Counted from the first letter of the stretch, positions 1 through 10,850 are shown. The stretch: DNA of 64,000 bases from Macrocystis pyrifera (GCA_031763025.1 JASSKH010000046.1:744001-808000), one strand, 5' to 3'. Notes: generated by a model from the letters alone, not told the origin. Numbers and translations: made by a program.

Positions 1-689
1 ACGCGCCGCCCGCGCGTCGGGTGCGAAGCAACGTCGCTATACATCTGTGTCACCATCTAAGTCATCGATCGTTTTGATGCTGTTTGCTGTCGTGGATAAG
101 TTATTGAATTTGGAGAGCATGCCATTTTTCGATTTGAAAATCTGATGACCCAAGTCGTCGGATTTTGGCGACGATTTGGGTCACCGGATTCTCTAATCGA
201 AAAAATTCCGGTCGGATTTTGCATATTTGAACTGCATAAGCAGGGTCATTCGTTTTTTGAATAAAAAAGTACAAATCTGAAGCTCAAAATTGAACCGCAT
301 AGGAAACAGCCTAAGGTACAGATTTCGTCTTGAAACATTTTAGTTGATTTTAAAGATGGAGATGAGTTTTGTTCTGTTATCTTGAATTGTCATTGCCGTT
401 TTGCTGAAAAGCAGGGAGTGTGTTCGAATGTGCTTGTTCAGTATTTTGACGGTTTCATGACGTTTCGGGATATTGGCTTATTAAGGGTTACTTGGTGGTT
501 GCTTCTGTGGGTGTACGTGATACCCACATGGTCACTCATTCTGCTCTGCCCTGCCGGGAGACTAAAAGCCTGAATCATCTTCGTTCTTCGCCGGGGATTT
601 ATGAACAATTCCTATCGGAAAATGCCAAGTTTTCTCTCCTCAGTTTGATTGGCATGGGGATATCTCGAATATTTCACATATAGGATGCA
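1..689. other. Unassigned sequence with one long hairpin
   Basis: No gene or known repeat recognised. The only structure is an imperfect palindrome at about 124-206: arms of about 37 bp around an 8-base loop (gattttgg), with the inner 15 bp (TGACCCAA.TCGTCG) matching at 14 positions. Otherwise it is AT-rich sequence without coding signal. Confidence 0.5.
124..206. repeat. Imperfect 83-bp palindrome (hairpin)
   Basis: The left arm (124-160) and right arm (169-206) are reverse complements with a few mismatches, tightest next to the loop. It could be a small foldback element or MITE remnant. No second copy was noticed in the window. Confidence 0.6.
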
Positions 690-1515
690 TGTACCAGTTC
701 TGGAAGAGCAGTCTCAATTCCTGCAGGCAAAGCACTCATGGTAGGAGCGAACGCTCCGGGGCCCTTTCGGCACGATTTAACAGGAGCCTGTTTTCACATC
801 AAGGCTGATATTCTTTTTTTATATTCTTTTCCAAAGTTCTAGCCCGCTCTATGCTCTACCCTGGACGTATATTCTACGCTCACACTCTGCTCTAGCTCAT
901 GCGCAGACTGACTGCTGTACCGCGCAGCCTGCGGTCCTTGTTTTAGTGAGCCATCGTAAGCGCTGTCCTGAACACGTAGTGTATGATTCGGCATTTCAGC
1001 ACTCTCATGTTCACACATACCGCAAATATGTAGTTTTTTTTTTTTTTCCCTTTTCTTTAGTTTTCGGGTGTACGTATTATAGAGCATTGGATATATTCAT
1101 GTTGTCATTTTGTTGCAAGTGATACGGGATGGGATACTATATCAGGTAGCTCGTGAGTACGGTTTCTCTTACGTACTGGTACTGCACTATTTCATACTTA
1201 TTTTCTTTCTCCAATCGAGATACTTTTTTTTTACAGCCTGTTTGGTGACCACAGACAGGATTTCAGGAGTTTGAGCTACTGTGAGATCGTACGAAATACG
1301 TACTACAGTATTATGTGGTTCTCACACTCTCAGTGTTACAGCATTGACCTGCCGCCCAGATTCGCTCTCGGACAACCCAATATTCAGATGCCATTTACCT
1401 AGGGTATGGGGCCTAACACAGTTAGTTGCAATGTATTCTTCAAACCAAACCGATATTGAAACCGCTCGACGTCCAGCAACCATATAGTGTTTCTTCGTAC
1501 GAGTTTGCTGATTAT
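690..1515 (+). repeat. Dispersed repeat block X, copy 1
   Basis: About 820 bp that recurs, diverged and inverted, at about 15150-16025. Shared landmarks include the stretch around 'agcccgctctatgctctac' (840-860) and the 'agtttgctgatt' edge near 1515. The internal part 1095-1290 recurs a third time at 42610-42830. No protein reading frame is conserved between copies, so it is treated as a non-coding interspersed repeat of unknown class. Confidence 0.6.
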
Positions 1516-1529
1516 ACCTTATGTTCTTA

Positions 1530-2225
1530 TTTGGTACGTAGTTATATATGTACGATACAGACATATCATCGATTGACATCTCATTTGTTGTCTTCGCCCT
1601 TTTTTCTCTATCCCTTCTACGTATGAACATCCGGGGTCACAGAGCAGGCTCTTTATTCTCCTCCCAGCTGCGATCTGCGCCTTGGATTTTTATTGTGAGG
1701 AGATCTCAGTTCTTCGTTGCGCCTACCCTCGCTAGGCGGTCTCAGCAGATGACTCTTTATCTTTTGATTGTACGTATTGTGCAAATCATCGCCTCACCCA
1801 TCGTGAAATTTGAGCTCCGGGGTCAACGCTCAAAGAAAAAGCGATACACTAGACCACGCTTGCCTTTAGATGAAAGGAATAGGCCAACCATGATCAAAAC
1901 CAACGAGACCCTAGGAAGTCTAATCTTTGTGTTTTTGTGCTCGGCACTATTTCATGTAATCTACAGCAGGTTATAATGCTTTAATTGTTGGATCTTCGGC
2001 CATAGATTGAGAAGAACAGCAATAGCATCGTAGCGTATGCACAGCAGTAATTATTTCATTGCTTACTTCCGCAGCGTAGTGAACAGAAGTATACGGCGTA
2101 TCTGCCAAGAGTATACTGCGGTTGTGTGATACAGCTCGGTATGCTGAAGATACTATATATAGCATACATATGAATGATGAAGAGAAAACATACATTACAG
2201 TCAGCATGGATAACGTGCTATCGCA
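1530..2225 (+). repeat. Dispersed repeat block Y, copy 1
   Basis: About 700 bp matching 14380-15130 in the same orientation, from 'gtacgatacaga' to 'ataacgtgc.atcg'. A shorter inverted piece (1960-2060) recurs at 26720-26850. It abuts block X here, but in the other locus the X block that follows it is inverted. Open frames across it are not conserved. Confidence 0.6.
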
Positions 2226-3011
2226 TGTCTAACCCCTTTGGTCTACTGTATGGAGACCTCACGAACATGACTGTATGTCACATATCGTTCTTTATCCCCA
2301 GCTACATGAGTACAACCCGGTGTCCGTTCCGACTTCGTACAAACACTAATTATATGTAGACAATACCGGGGAAAGCAAGTGAAATGCAAACGTACCGGGT
2401 TCGAGAATACCATAACACCAGCTATGTGATGACATATTAGTTGTCGTTGTGTAGTTCTCAGTTTCAACGTAGCTTTCCTGGGGTGCTTTCACGCCATCGC
2501 AACCTGCACAACTGAACGGCTTCACAGCAATACTTCATGCTGGGAGGCAACGGTGTGATACTTTGCTGCGGTAGTACGGGACACTAATCCTGTACATGTA
2601 CATGTGTAAGGACAAAGGTAAAGGTCCGTGAAAGCAAGGGGAATGGTAAGCCCAAGGATCCAGAGAGATCTTGCTCTACGACCTACCAGGAACAGTTCTA
2701 ATAATAGTAGTACGAATACGATATATATACATCATCCAAGTATGTGTTTGTACGACCTACCAGGTACAGTTTTAGTAGATCCCCCCGGGCTCAGGCACAC
2801 CCGCAACAGATCAGAATAGTACGAGCTCTAGATAGAGTTACTTTGGTCAGAACGTCGGAGAGTCCAGACAGAATGATGATGGTTGGACCACCCTAGCCCC
2901 GGGAGAGCCCTCTTGGGCACAGGACACAGCCGTTTCGGAATCGAGGAGCTATAGACAGGGAAATGATGCCCAGTACAGGTTGTCAAAAGAAAACAAGAGT
3001 AGGGAGCACTA
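2226..3011. other. Unassigned sequence
   Basis: No gene recognised. A short imperfect direct repeat (tacgacctaccagg.acag) occurs near 2675 and 2752. The remainder shows no coding signal or known element. Confidence 0.4.
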
Positions 3012-3117
3012 TTACGGGGGTCCATAGAGAGTAGGGACCTTTGGTACACACAAAACTCTACATATTTCCCTATTTTTACTAACAATGTTGGGTCCTGTTA
3101 ACTATGCCCCCCCGTGA
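3012..3117. mobile_element. TA-flanked MITE, copy 1 (about 106 bp)
   Basis: The terminal inverted repeat begins TTACGGGGGTCCATAG and ends with its near-complement, with TA dinucleotides at both outer edges (3010-3011, 3118-3119). Two further copies lie at 17833-17940 and 47396-47500. Size, TIR and TA target fit a non-autonomous Tc1/mariner-type (Stowaway-like) element. The interior of this copy is inverted relative to the other two. Confidence 0.75.
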
Positions 3118-3867
3118 TAGTAGCACCGTCAGATGGAGTTGTACGAAAAATGGAAGCAAACAAATGTTGAGGACAGACAAAACCCGCGAACTTAACAATA
3201 AAAACATTATACAAGATATATAAGAGACGGAAACAGAACTTTTGCATATATGCGCTGGTAGAGGGGGAGATGTGCCGTTGTGCTCGGAGGTACTTTGGTG
3301 TCACCTCCGTTGGCCATCGATCACGTCGAACACTACTTTGGGGGTTCCCCACACTAACAGAACTCATAGACATCATGAAGAATGACGTGCCTGTAAAGAA
3401 AGCAGTCACGAGCCTCCACCCTTCAAGAGCAATTCGGTATGGTAAACACAGGACAGTGTTATAAAATAGGGACCTAGTTTGGGAGAAACTGTACGAAGAT
3501 GTACAACACACGGCGCGTTCTAGTGATCAACAGAGAATCAGCTGCCGCGCTGAAAGGACTACGTGTCGCAACCCCCGGTGCCGTCATGCACAAGGTCAGA
3601 ATAATTAACGACCAATTATTTGATGTCGACGCGGCGAGAGGAGAGAAGGCAGCACTGAATAGAGAGAGACACGCAAACGGAAGATGTGCCGAAATATCCC
3701 TCTGAGGTATCGCACTTCTTTCACTTTCAAATACGCTAACCAATCTCCGACTAAGGTTCCCTCACCTTTGTATACTATTGGCCAAAGCAGATGTAACAGG
3801 CGGCTTCAGGAATGTCAGGGTAGCACCGCACCATGCTCCGAACTTATGTTATATATGTATCTATATA
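3118..3867. other. Unassigned sequence
   Basis: No gene, RNA or repeat recognised. The open frames here are short, overlap on both strands and have no family resemblance. Confidence 0.4.
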
Positions 3868-4195
3868 TATATTTTCAATCATCACTTTTACTTTCCAGCC
3901 CAATTCGTAGGAAGTTTTACCCTCAGCGATCTTCTGGGCAAGCCGTGGTCGCAGGTGTCGTCCCTTCTCCCCCCCGGTAAGTACCTTTATTTTTCTTGTC
4001 GCGCATAGGGTTCAGCATTCCCACTGCTCGTCGATATCCATCGAATGTAGCTAGCTCACGCTCTCGCGCTTTCCGCTAATCAATTTTTTATGCAAGAAAA
4101 AGTCCCTACGAGCATGCACTACTCGGTGAGACTTGAACCCACGAAATTGATCTTGGTAGGCACGCGGACCACCTACCAAGCACCGGGGACGCCGG
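3868..4195 (-). mobile_element. tRNA-derived SINE, copy 1
   Basis: Read on the minus strand, the element starts with a tRNA-like head carrying an A-box-like stretch (TGCTTGGTAGGTGG) and a B box (GTGGGTTCAAGTCTCAC, a 5-bp T-arm stem with a 7-base loop). It then has a unique body and an A-rich tail at 3868. A second copy at 23587-23907 is highly similar along the whole length. The head does not fold into an intact cloverleaf, so it is a SINE promoter and not a functional tRNA. This copy lacks one base in the A box. Confidence 0.75.
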
Positions 4196-4649
4196 CTTGG
4201 TGGAAGACGGTTGGTAGCGAAACGGAAGGGAAGCGCTTTTGGGACATAAAGAGTCATGGAGCGTTGGAGATCCTTCCGGATTTACTAGACCTTACCGAAC
4301 TGAGCAGGTCAGCACCATTGATCAGCACCATTGATGCAGACACGCACCATTGATGCAGACACGCTCGGTCACCGGGTGGAAGGCGATCACGCGCACCGTA
4401 GCAACGAAGGCCTTGAGGCAGATGGTAGGCAGTTTGGGCAGAGACCCGACTTAGTACGCCCTCCACTTAGGCAGGATTGGGGGGGCAACCCAGCCTGCTG
4501 CGTAAGGTGCATCAAACATTCAGATTCAAAGCGCAGGTACATCGAAATCACTAGCTTTCATGGTCTAAGTAAGAGCAGGAAGGGAGGGAGCAGATTTTGT
4601 GTCAAAAGCATTAATGAGCAGAAGACGGGTGATTTAATCCAAGAGATAA
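4196..4649. other. Unassigned sequence
   Basis: No gene recognised. A short tandem repeat of 'gcaccattgatgcagacac' type lies at about 4310-4365. Confidence 0.4.
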
Positions 4650-4728
4650 TTCGGCTGGCCTAGTGGAAAAGAGTTCGACCAGTTGTCCGTTTTCCCTGGG
4701 AGTACTGGTCGAAGCGGATTAGCCCGAA
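4650..4728. repeat. Hairpin with tRNA-like A box
   Basis: A perfect 10-bp stem (TTCGACCAGT at 4674-4683 with ACTGGTCGAA at 4704-4713) lies inside an outer stem of 5 bp plus a bulge (4650-4654 with 4724-4728). TGGCCTAGTGG at 4656-4666 matches the pol III A-box pattern, but no good B box sits at the right distance. It could be a tRNA-derived retroposon head. Function unknown. Confidence 0.4.
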
Positions 4729-5771
4729 GTATGTTCTGGGAGTACGGTGTCCCATTGTACCATGTGTTTTTCCTCTTCGGCATTGCTTTACTGCGTAAAT
4801 TAAATACACAATTCTTCAGTCAAAATATAACAAATTAAAATATTCGAAGCGAATATGGAGTTCGTTGAAAAGGTCTTGATCAGAATTGGTAGGCATCACA
4901 ATGTGACACATGGAAAGTGGATTTTGGATGGGGATACTTGGTCAGAGTTCGTGCCCGAACAACAGGAGAACCAGGGAGAGAAGAAGCAGGCAGAACGCAA
5001 GATAATAGTAGGAAAATACGGGCAGTGATTACAGGATTGAAGCGTTTTGTCCAACCATCCCACTCTAACGCTTAAGAGAGAGGAGGGGGGCCGGGGGTAC
5101 ATCCCGCGGATTTGTGTTTTTCCAGCGAGTTACCATGACTCGTCAAGATGGGAAGATAGATACGCCCAAGAGTCCCTAAGGATCTTGTCATACGGCCTAT
5201 TAATATAGTCAGTTTTGGAACTTCGGATTTTCATCCTTTGTACAGTAGATGTGTCCAAAACATATGTACTGCGAGCTGCCTCCCCTGTATGCTTGTGTGC
5301 TGTATAATACCACGCCGTGCATCAACAACATCAACGTTGTTCGGATAAACTAAAATAAAAACTGCAGGTCCAGTATGACTGTCTTTATTTCCGAAGTACA
5401 ACATGTACCCTAAATAGTGTACGGTACTGCAGGTCGTCAGGTCTATCTGTTTGAGCAGCTTGCAGTCCAAATCATATACTCCTTATTAGTATGTAAACTA
5501 TTAAATAACACTACGATAGTATTGTACAGGCGGAGATACGTTTTTTTGGGGTAATTCCCGAGTTGAGGAGCCTTTGCTCCCGGCGGCAGTAGACCGGTGT
5601 TCGGAGCATGGTGGGCTCATCAGTAATTACGTACTCGTACACCTTCACACTTAGCAACATCTACGGCAGGCGCCTACCCCGCAAGGAAATTCAACAACAC
5701 TCCGTACTGTGCCTGATACCAGCAGCCATATATTCCTCAACAACAGAGATACATATGATATATTAATTCAA
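4729..5771. other. Unassigned sequence
   Basis: No gene or repeat recognised. Two poorly supported reading frames on the minus strand (4896-5102, 5231-5470) show no family resemblance. Confidence 0.4.
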
Positions 5772-5779
5772 AAATATTG

Positions 5780-7683
5780 CATACCTCGGATAACGTAACA
5801 CTCGGAGAACACTTATCTACGTTACGGGGCCTAACACAGGAATGTGGTAACTTACTAACATAGTGTTAGCACTAGAGGAGCGATCACGGTAACGCGGTAA
5901 CACAGTGTTAACTGGAAACCCACGAACGTGCACGAGCCTTAACGTTATGTTGCTGCTCGGTCTCGTCCAGCTCTGGTACAGTAACATTATGTTATGCCGT
6001 GATCAGTCCTTGAACTAACACTGTAACACAGTGTTAGGCTTTGACCAAACACGTACGTTATCACTCTAACATGCCCAGATCGATATCCACATATTTACTA
6101 ACACGATAACATAATGTTATTGTCGACGCAGCGTTAGACGTAACACAATAACATTATGTTACCCTTAGTAGGAGTGTTACACATAACACCGTAACATAAC
6201 GTTACCATGTTCGCCAGCACTAACACATAACATTGTGTTACATATAACACACTAACGTAACATAACGCAATGGCCAGCACTACTAACACTACGTTGTCTG
6301 GACCCCCCATCTGATTGCCTTAGGGTCGGATAAGGTAACACTTAACGTACGTTAGATACGTTACAGTCTTAGCCGGCCCATACGTAACACTATGTTAGGA
6401 TGTTAGCTTAATGCGGAAGTCTCTGTAGCATCATGTTACGGTGTTACCGTCAGTAAAGATCTGATGGTAACATTCCGTTACCGTGTTACCATAAAAACCA
6501 ATCCGGGTCTAACTTTATGTTACTGAGTTACCGTTAGGGCCGAAGTCTCTAACGTAATGTTGCTACGTTACCCTTTGGGTCTTCCCGAGATCTAACATGT
6601 GTTACCTGTGTTTGTGGCAAAGCGGGCGTGTGGGAGTAACATAGCGTAGCCGTGTTATCCAATTTCGCCGACATCCCAGTAGGGTATACCTACAAAAATA
6701 TCCCTGGGGAGGGAGGATAGCATGGCATCCCCGGTAAAAAAAAAACGCCTCCATATTTTTAAACCCCAAAACAGGGGATATTTAGGAGGGATCCCCGCAA
6801 AAAACGCCTCATTTTTTGTGGAAACCCCGCCAGTACGTTATCCATCTATATTACATCTCGTTGTCCATCCATAACGTAATCTGCACACTCGCACGTACGA
6901 GTTAACACGGCAGTAACATATTGTTGACTTTAGACTGGGGGTGTACATTATCTACTAACTTGTGTCACTGCTTACATTGCATACGAGTTAACAACATTAA
7001 CATAATGCTCCTAATAGTGTTTTATCGATCATATTACGTTATCCGTTTGACGTATGTTATGTTGTTATGGTAGCAAGACTTCCGTAATACCCTCACATAA
7101 CGTCGCTCGAAACGGACTGCTGCTGCGGCTGATACGGTAATATAATGTTAACGTTGTATTGACCGTATACGTCATCCCTCTAACGTGTGTTACGATAGTC
7201 CCTAGGAATTTCACTAACACACTAACATAGTGTTATGTACGCGTTTATTTGGCCGTGTACGTTATCCGTCGAAAGGGTGTTACGGTAGCACGAAGAATCC
7301 CGCTGACACACTAACATGACGTTACTCGTTGCGGTCTGATGCCGCTAATACGGTAACATAATGTTAACGTTTAATTGACCATGTACGTTATCCCTTCAAC
7401 GTGTGTTACGATAGCCACCAGAAATCCGCTAACACGCTAACATAGTGTTACTCGCTATGGGCTGCATGCCATAACACCGTAACATATACTACGGTCAGTA
7501 CGAGATCAAGGTAACACTCTAACATAATGTTACGCGATCGCCCGCCAACATCATAACGCACAAACACTATGTTATCACAAAATCCAGAAAGTAGTTAACG
7601 TAGTATCGTGATGTTACTTTTTTTTTTTTTCGCTGACGACGAACATTAACATAAAACGTCAGTGTTACGTTATCCGAGGTGTG
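5780..7683. mobile_element. Non-coding TIR transposon with palindrome array, copy 1
   Basis: A 1904-bp element. Its left end (CATACCTCGGATAACGTAAC) and right end are near-perfect inverted repeats of about 20-25 bp. It is flanked by an exact 8-bp direct duplication AAATATTG (5772-5779 and 7684-7691). The interior holds dozens of degenerate palindromes of form TAACA-N3-TGTTA, usually preceded or followed by a TAACAC half-site, every 40-60 bp. A non-repetitive, purine-rich centre lies at about 6650-6860. The motif contains TAA on both strands, so no reading frame survives. An 8-bp duplication is typical of hAT, P and some other DNA transposon superfamilies; class not assigned. Second copy at 33830-35712. 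Confidence 0.85.
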
Positions 7684-7920
7684 AAATATTGACCGTTGAT
7701 CGGTTTGGGCCGAAAATAGGGTACATTTATACACCACCGCAGACCTGTCATCAATGGTAGTCTAACCGAGGCCCATTCTTATCGAAGAGCTATATAGCAG
7801 ACCCATCAAGTTACCAATCAGATATCATGCATTTATGAACACTCCCTCCGGACAGGCAGTGTGACTTTACTTCTAACTCAACCTGTGCCACACAGCCTAC
7901 CCCCCCCCCCCCCCGATTGT

Positions 7921-8240
7921 TTTTTTGGCTTCTTTTTTTTTTTCTTCTTTTTTATCCTCCGGCGGATTGGTAAAAATAAAGCTTGAGCTCACCACACTTC
8001 CACGTTCCCAATTTCGTGTCGTGTGTCAATTTAGCCCAGTTGAGCACGTTGACCCGACCTGACCCCCGAGAGGAGCAGGTACGGTGGAGATAGCCACCCG
8101 GGAGAGTCATCTCCCCCGGGTAGTGTGGGACTTGCGCGAGCTCACCCACTAACAAAAACCAAGGTTATGAGGCCTTCCCGCCGGACTCGGTCCAGTTACG
8201 GTCCACCCTACCCGTTGGGGCGTTGGTCCTGGTTTTTTGG
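7921..8240 (-). mobile_element. Poly-A retroposon, 'CCGCCGGAGGAT' family, minus copy
   Basis: On the minus strand this about 300-bp element ends in CCAATCCGCCGGAGGAT followed by an A-rich tail (the T-rich run at 7921-7954). The same element, with a ~30-bp deletion and a ~45-bp insertion, lies in plus orientation at about 37105-37442. The tail motif also occurs at 55018. It contains a short palindrome around CCCGGGAGAGTCAT. The 3' poly-A and non-coding body suggest a SINE or other retroposed RNA. No clear A or B box was seen. Confidence 0.6.
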
Positions 8241-8254
8241 CGGCCGGGGAATAG

Positions 8255-9310
8255 CGTAAAGGAAGAAAAATATCGGCATTTTTTATTATGGACACATCAG
8301 AACGTAAAGAAGAAACAATCTCACCGTTGTGTTTCACCCGCTCCATACCTGTTAGCCTGGTACTTATCAGGTTGGGCTGCATCGTGTATATGGCATCACC
8401 CCGAACCCTCCGGACACAGCAAGCCACACCTCCCTCTCTTGTGTGCAAGCTCATCATCGTCCAGCTGAAACTATCTCACCCCGTCTGACCCGTGCCCCAT
8501 AAGGGCTTGCGTAGCCGATCTCCGTCTGCTCCGGATTTCCTTCTTATTTCCTGTCATGCTTGGCTCTCCGTCCTTCAAGTGTTGTACCTGGTACTCCAGC
8601 ACAACGCTCAGTTGGTATGAAATACAGACACTGGTGCGATCGGCGACATCGCAGAGGGTTAAACGTGCGTCGTACGTTCCCTTGGGTATGCATATCGTCG
8701 TTCCGTCGTGTCGGTGTCTTGCTCGAGATACACAACATGTGTACGACGACTGGTTTGATACTACTGATTAATGTACTCTAAAACTCATAACAAATGAAAT
8801 TTTATTTTTGCTAGTCTATAATGCAGTGTTGTCGAGAGGTTCATCGTTCTAGAGGGTTATATACACGCCCAAACATCGTAAGGCTCAATCAACACTGTTA
8901 GATTCCGGTATCACCCAACCGGGCAAGCGGTACACAAGAGTATGGGTAGTGTTAATAGTACGTATACGGCATCTTTGGCTTGTATCGACACCTGTCGTTT
9001 GCATTTGTATTTGAAGACAATATGCGGTCAACAGCATGCAGTGATTTATTAACGAACGCGCATGTGTGTTCATGAACTACGAGCGAACAGACGAGCACGA
9101 GCAACAGGCAAACAGAGCACGAGCAACGAGCATGCCTTCATGTATTGACCAGACAAGTGTCTCCAAAGCCATACGAAACAAGGCAGACCACCACTATCAG
9201 CGTGAATACATAACAGCATATTGCACGTATCACCATCATACCAGGCAGGCAACAACAAACACATGTGGATGTAAGCATCCAAGTATGAAATAAGATATTT
9301 TGCAAGATCG
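8255..9310 (+). repeat. Long inverted arm, left (R3 plus R1)
   Basis: This stretch matches the reverse complement of 12165-13245 with the same internal order (R3 at about 8255-8780, then R1 from about 8884). The two arms are inverted around about 2.9 kb. The R1 part, continuing to about 9530, also recurs at 23455-24830. Predicted peptides are only loosely conserved between copies and no protein family was recognised. This may be a pair of terminal arms of a large element or two independent insertions. Confidence 0.6.
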
Positions 9311-9530
9311 AACGTGAGATTATACAAAGAACACGATGACATAATTTCACAATTTTGCAAACACTCTGATCTCCTGCAATACACTTCGATCAGCCAGGGT
9401 TCACCATGATACAGCAGGGTACAGCTCTCAGACCGTAAAAAGCACCCGCGCTCTTTGAGAAGTGCCTTCGTAGCAGTAATGATCGCGTCACGCAGAAGGT
9501 GAATCGATGCAATGCGGTATGGTTTTCTTG
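9311..9530 (+). repeat. R1 repeat, 3' continuation
   Basis: Continues the R1 similarity to 24240-24840 ('ttgcaaacactc.gatc.cctgcaat', 'ggttcaccatgatacagcagggtacagctctcag'). The right edge, near 9530, matches the beginning of the OTU-like gene fragment region at 24790-24835. Confidence 0.55.
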
Positions 9531-10199
9531 GTTCCCTTGTGTTTTCGTGGGCGTTGAGACGAATAAGGGAGGAAGCTAGAGAGGGGCCCACCCCTCTTCA
9601 CTACTCAACTTCACTCCACTTGCTTCTTCTCCCTTCTTCGACCCATCTTTGTGCTTCGCCATTTTCTACACGAGACCGTCGTGTTTATTCAAGGTAATTT
9701 AATACAATACATATTCTTTTTGTTCTTCTGCACGTACGTGCCTATAACATCGTAGGGTTCGTCCCATTCCTATGTTGTCCCGCATCGAGGTTATCCCTTA
9801 TATTTTTCATTCAACGAAATATTGCCAAAGCTACTAGTAATTGGTGGTAATGAGGCGCGACCTCAGTAATACCTGCGGTAGTCATGTCTGCGATGCATCA
9901 TGCTGGACGAAAACGGATTATTCTGTTTTGTGCTGACTTGATATATGAAAAATATAGCAGTACGCATACACCTGTAACACAGACTGGATATCGTCGTGGG
10001 AATCCTGGTTTCCGCCTCGAAATCCGGCGTAATAATTTGAAGACGGAAATCTGCACTGCTCTGTGACCACAAACAAAGCTAGTATGTCTCAGCCATTGAA
10101 GAATCGGCACGGACACTGGTTGTGCTGGATGTCGACGGGTAGAAAAAAACGTATCATATGAAGAACGCACACCTGACATGTTTTGTCCACAACAGATTT
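9531..10199. other. Unassigned sequence with degenerate half-repeats
   Basis: No gene recognised. At 10020-10055 there is a partial copy of the 'aataatttgaagacg.aaatctgca' unit of the tandem array to the right. At 10097-10135 lies 'gaatcggcacggacactgg...gacgggta', a dispersed word seen again at 43918-43962 and, weaker, at 55063-55100. Confidence 0.4.
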
Positions 10200-10850
10200 C
10201 TGATTGAATTTCAGCACAACAATAATTTGAAGACGAAAAATCTGCATCTGAAATGTTTTGTCCAATAGAAGAACTTCGATTTTTTTGTCGCAGCAGGCAG
10301 GTGCCACCACTACTTGTACTGATGTACGATATCTACAGCAGCAATGCTTCTCCAGCAGGAAAACAGCAGCAGCAGTAGCAGTAGGACACGCGCGGCCATA
10401 GTCAGTGTCGCTGTGCGCTCGGCTTGTCAATCCAACCCTTGAACCCTTTGTACACGTACTCGATTTTGTCCTGCGTTGGTTCCGAACTCAAAATTCGGCA
10501 TAATTTGAAGACGAAAAAAATACACCTGACATGCTCTGTCCAAGAGAGAACAACTTCTCCTAGCAGATAGCAGGTGCCACCGCTACTACTGATGTACGAC
10601 ATCTACAGCAGAGCTTCTCCAGCAGCAAAACAGCAGCATCAATAACAGTAGGACACACGAGGCCAGGGTCAGCGTCGCTGTAGCCTCGGCTTGTGTTTGA
10701 ACCCTTCGTACAAGTGTTTCCTGGCTCCGCACTCATGATATGAAGACGAACAATCTACAACCTGACGTGTCCAACGGAAAATCAAGCAGCGCGTGACACC
10801 ATTACTACTGCTGTACAACAACTGCAGCAGATCTTCTCCTGATTCTTAAC
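10200..10850. repeat. Degenerate tandem array, about 250-bp unit, three copies
   Basis: Three successive units share the order 'atttgaagacgaa', 'cacctgacatg.t.tgtcca', 'caggtgccacc.ctact', 'tctacagcag...cttctcc', 'cagtaggacac', 'tcggcttg', with indels. They start at about 10215, 10497 and 10735. No coding frame is conserved. Confidence 0.6.
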
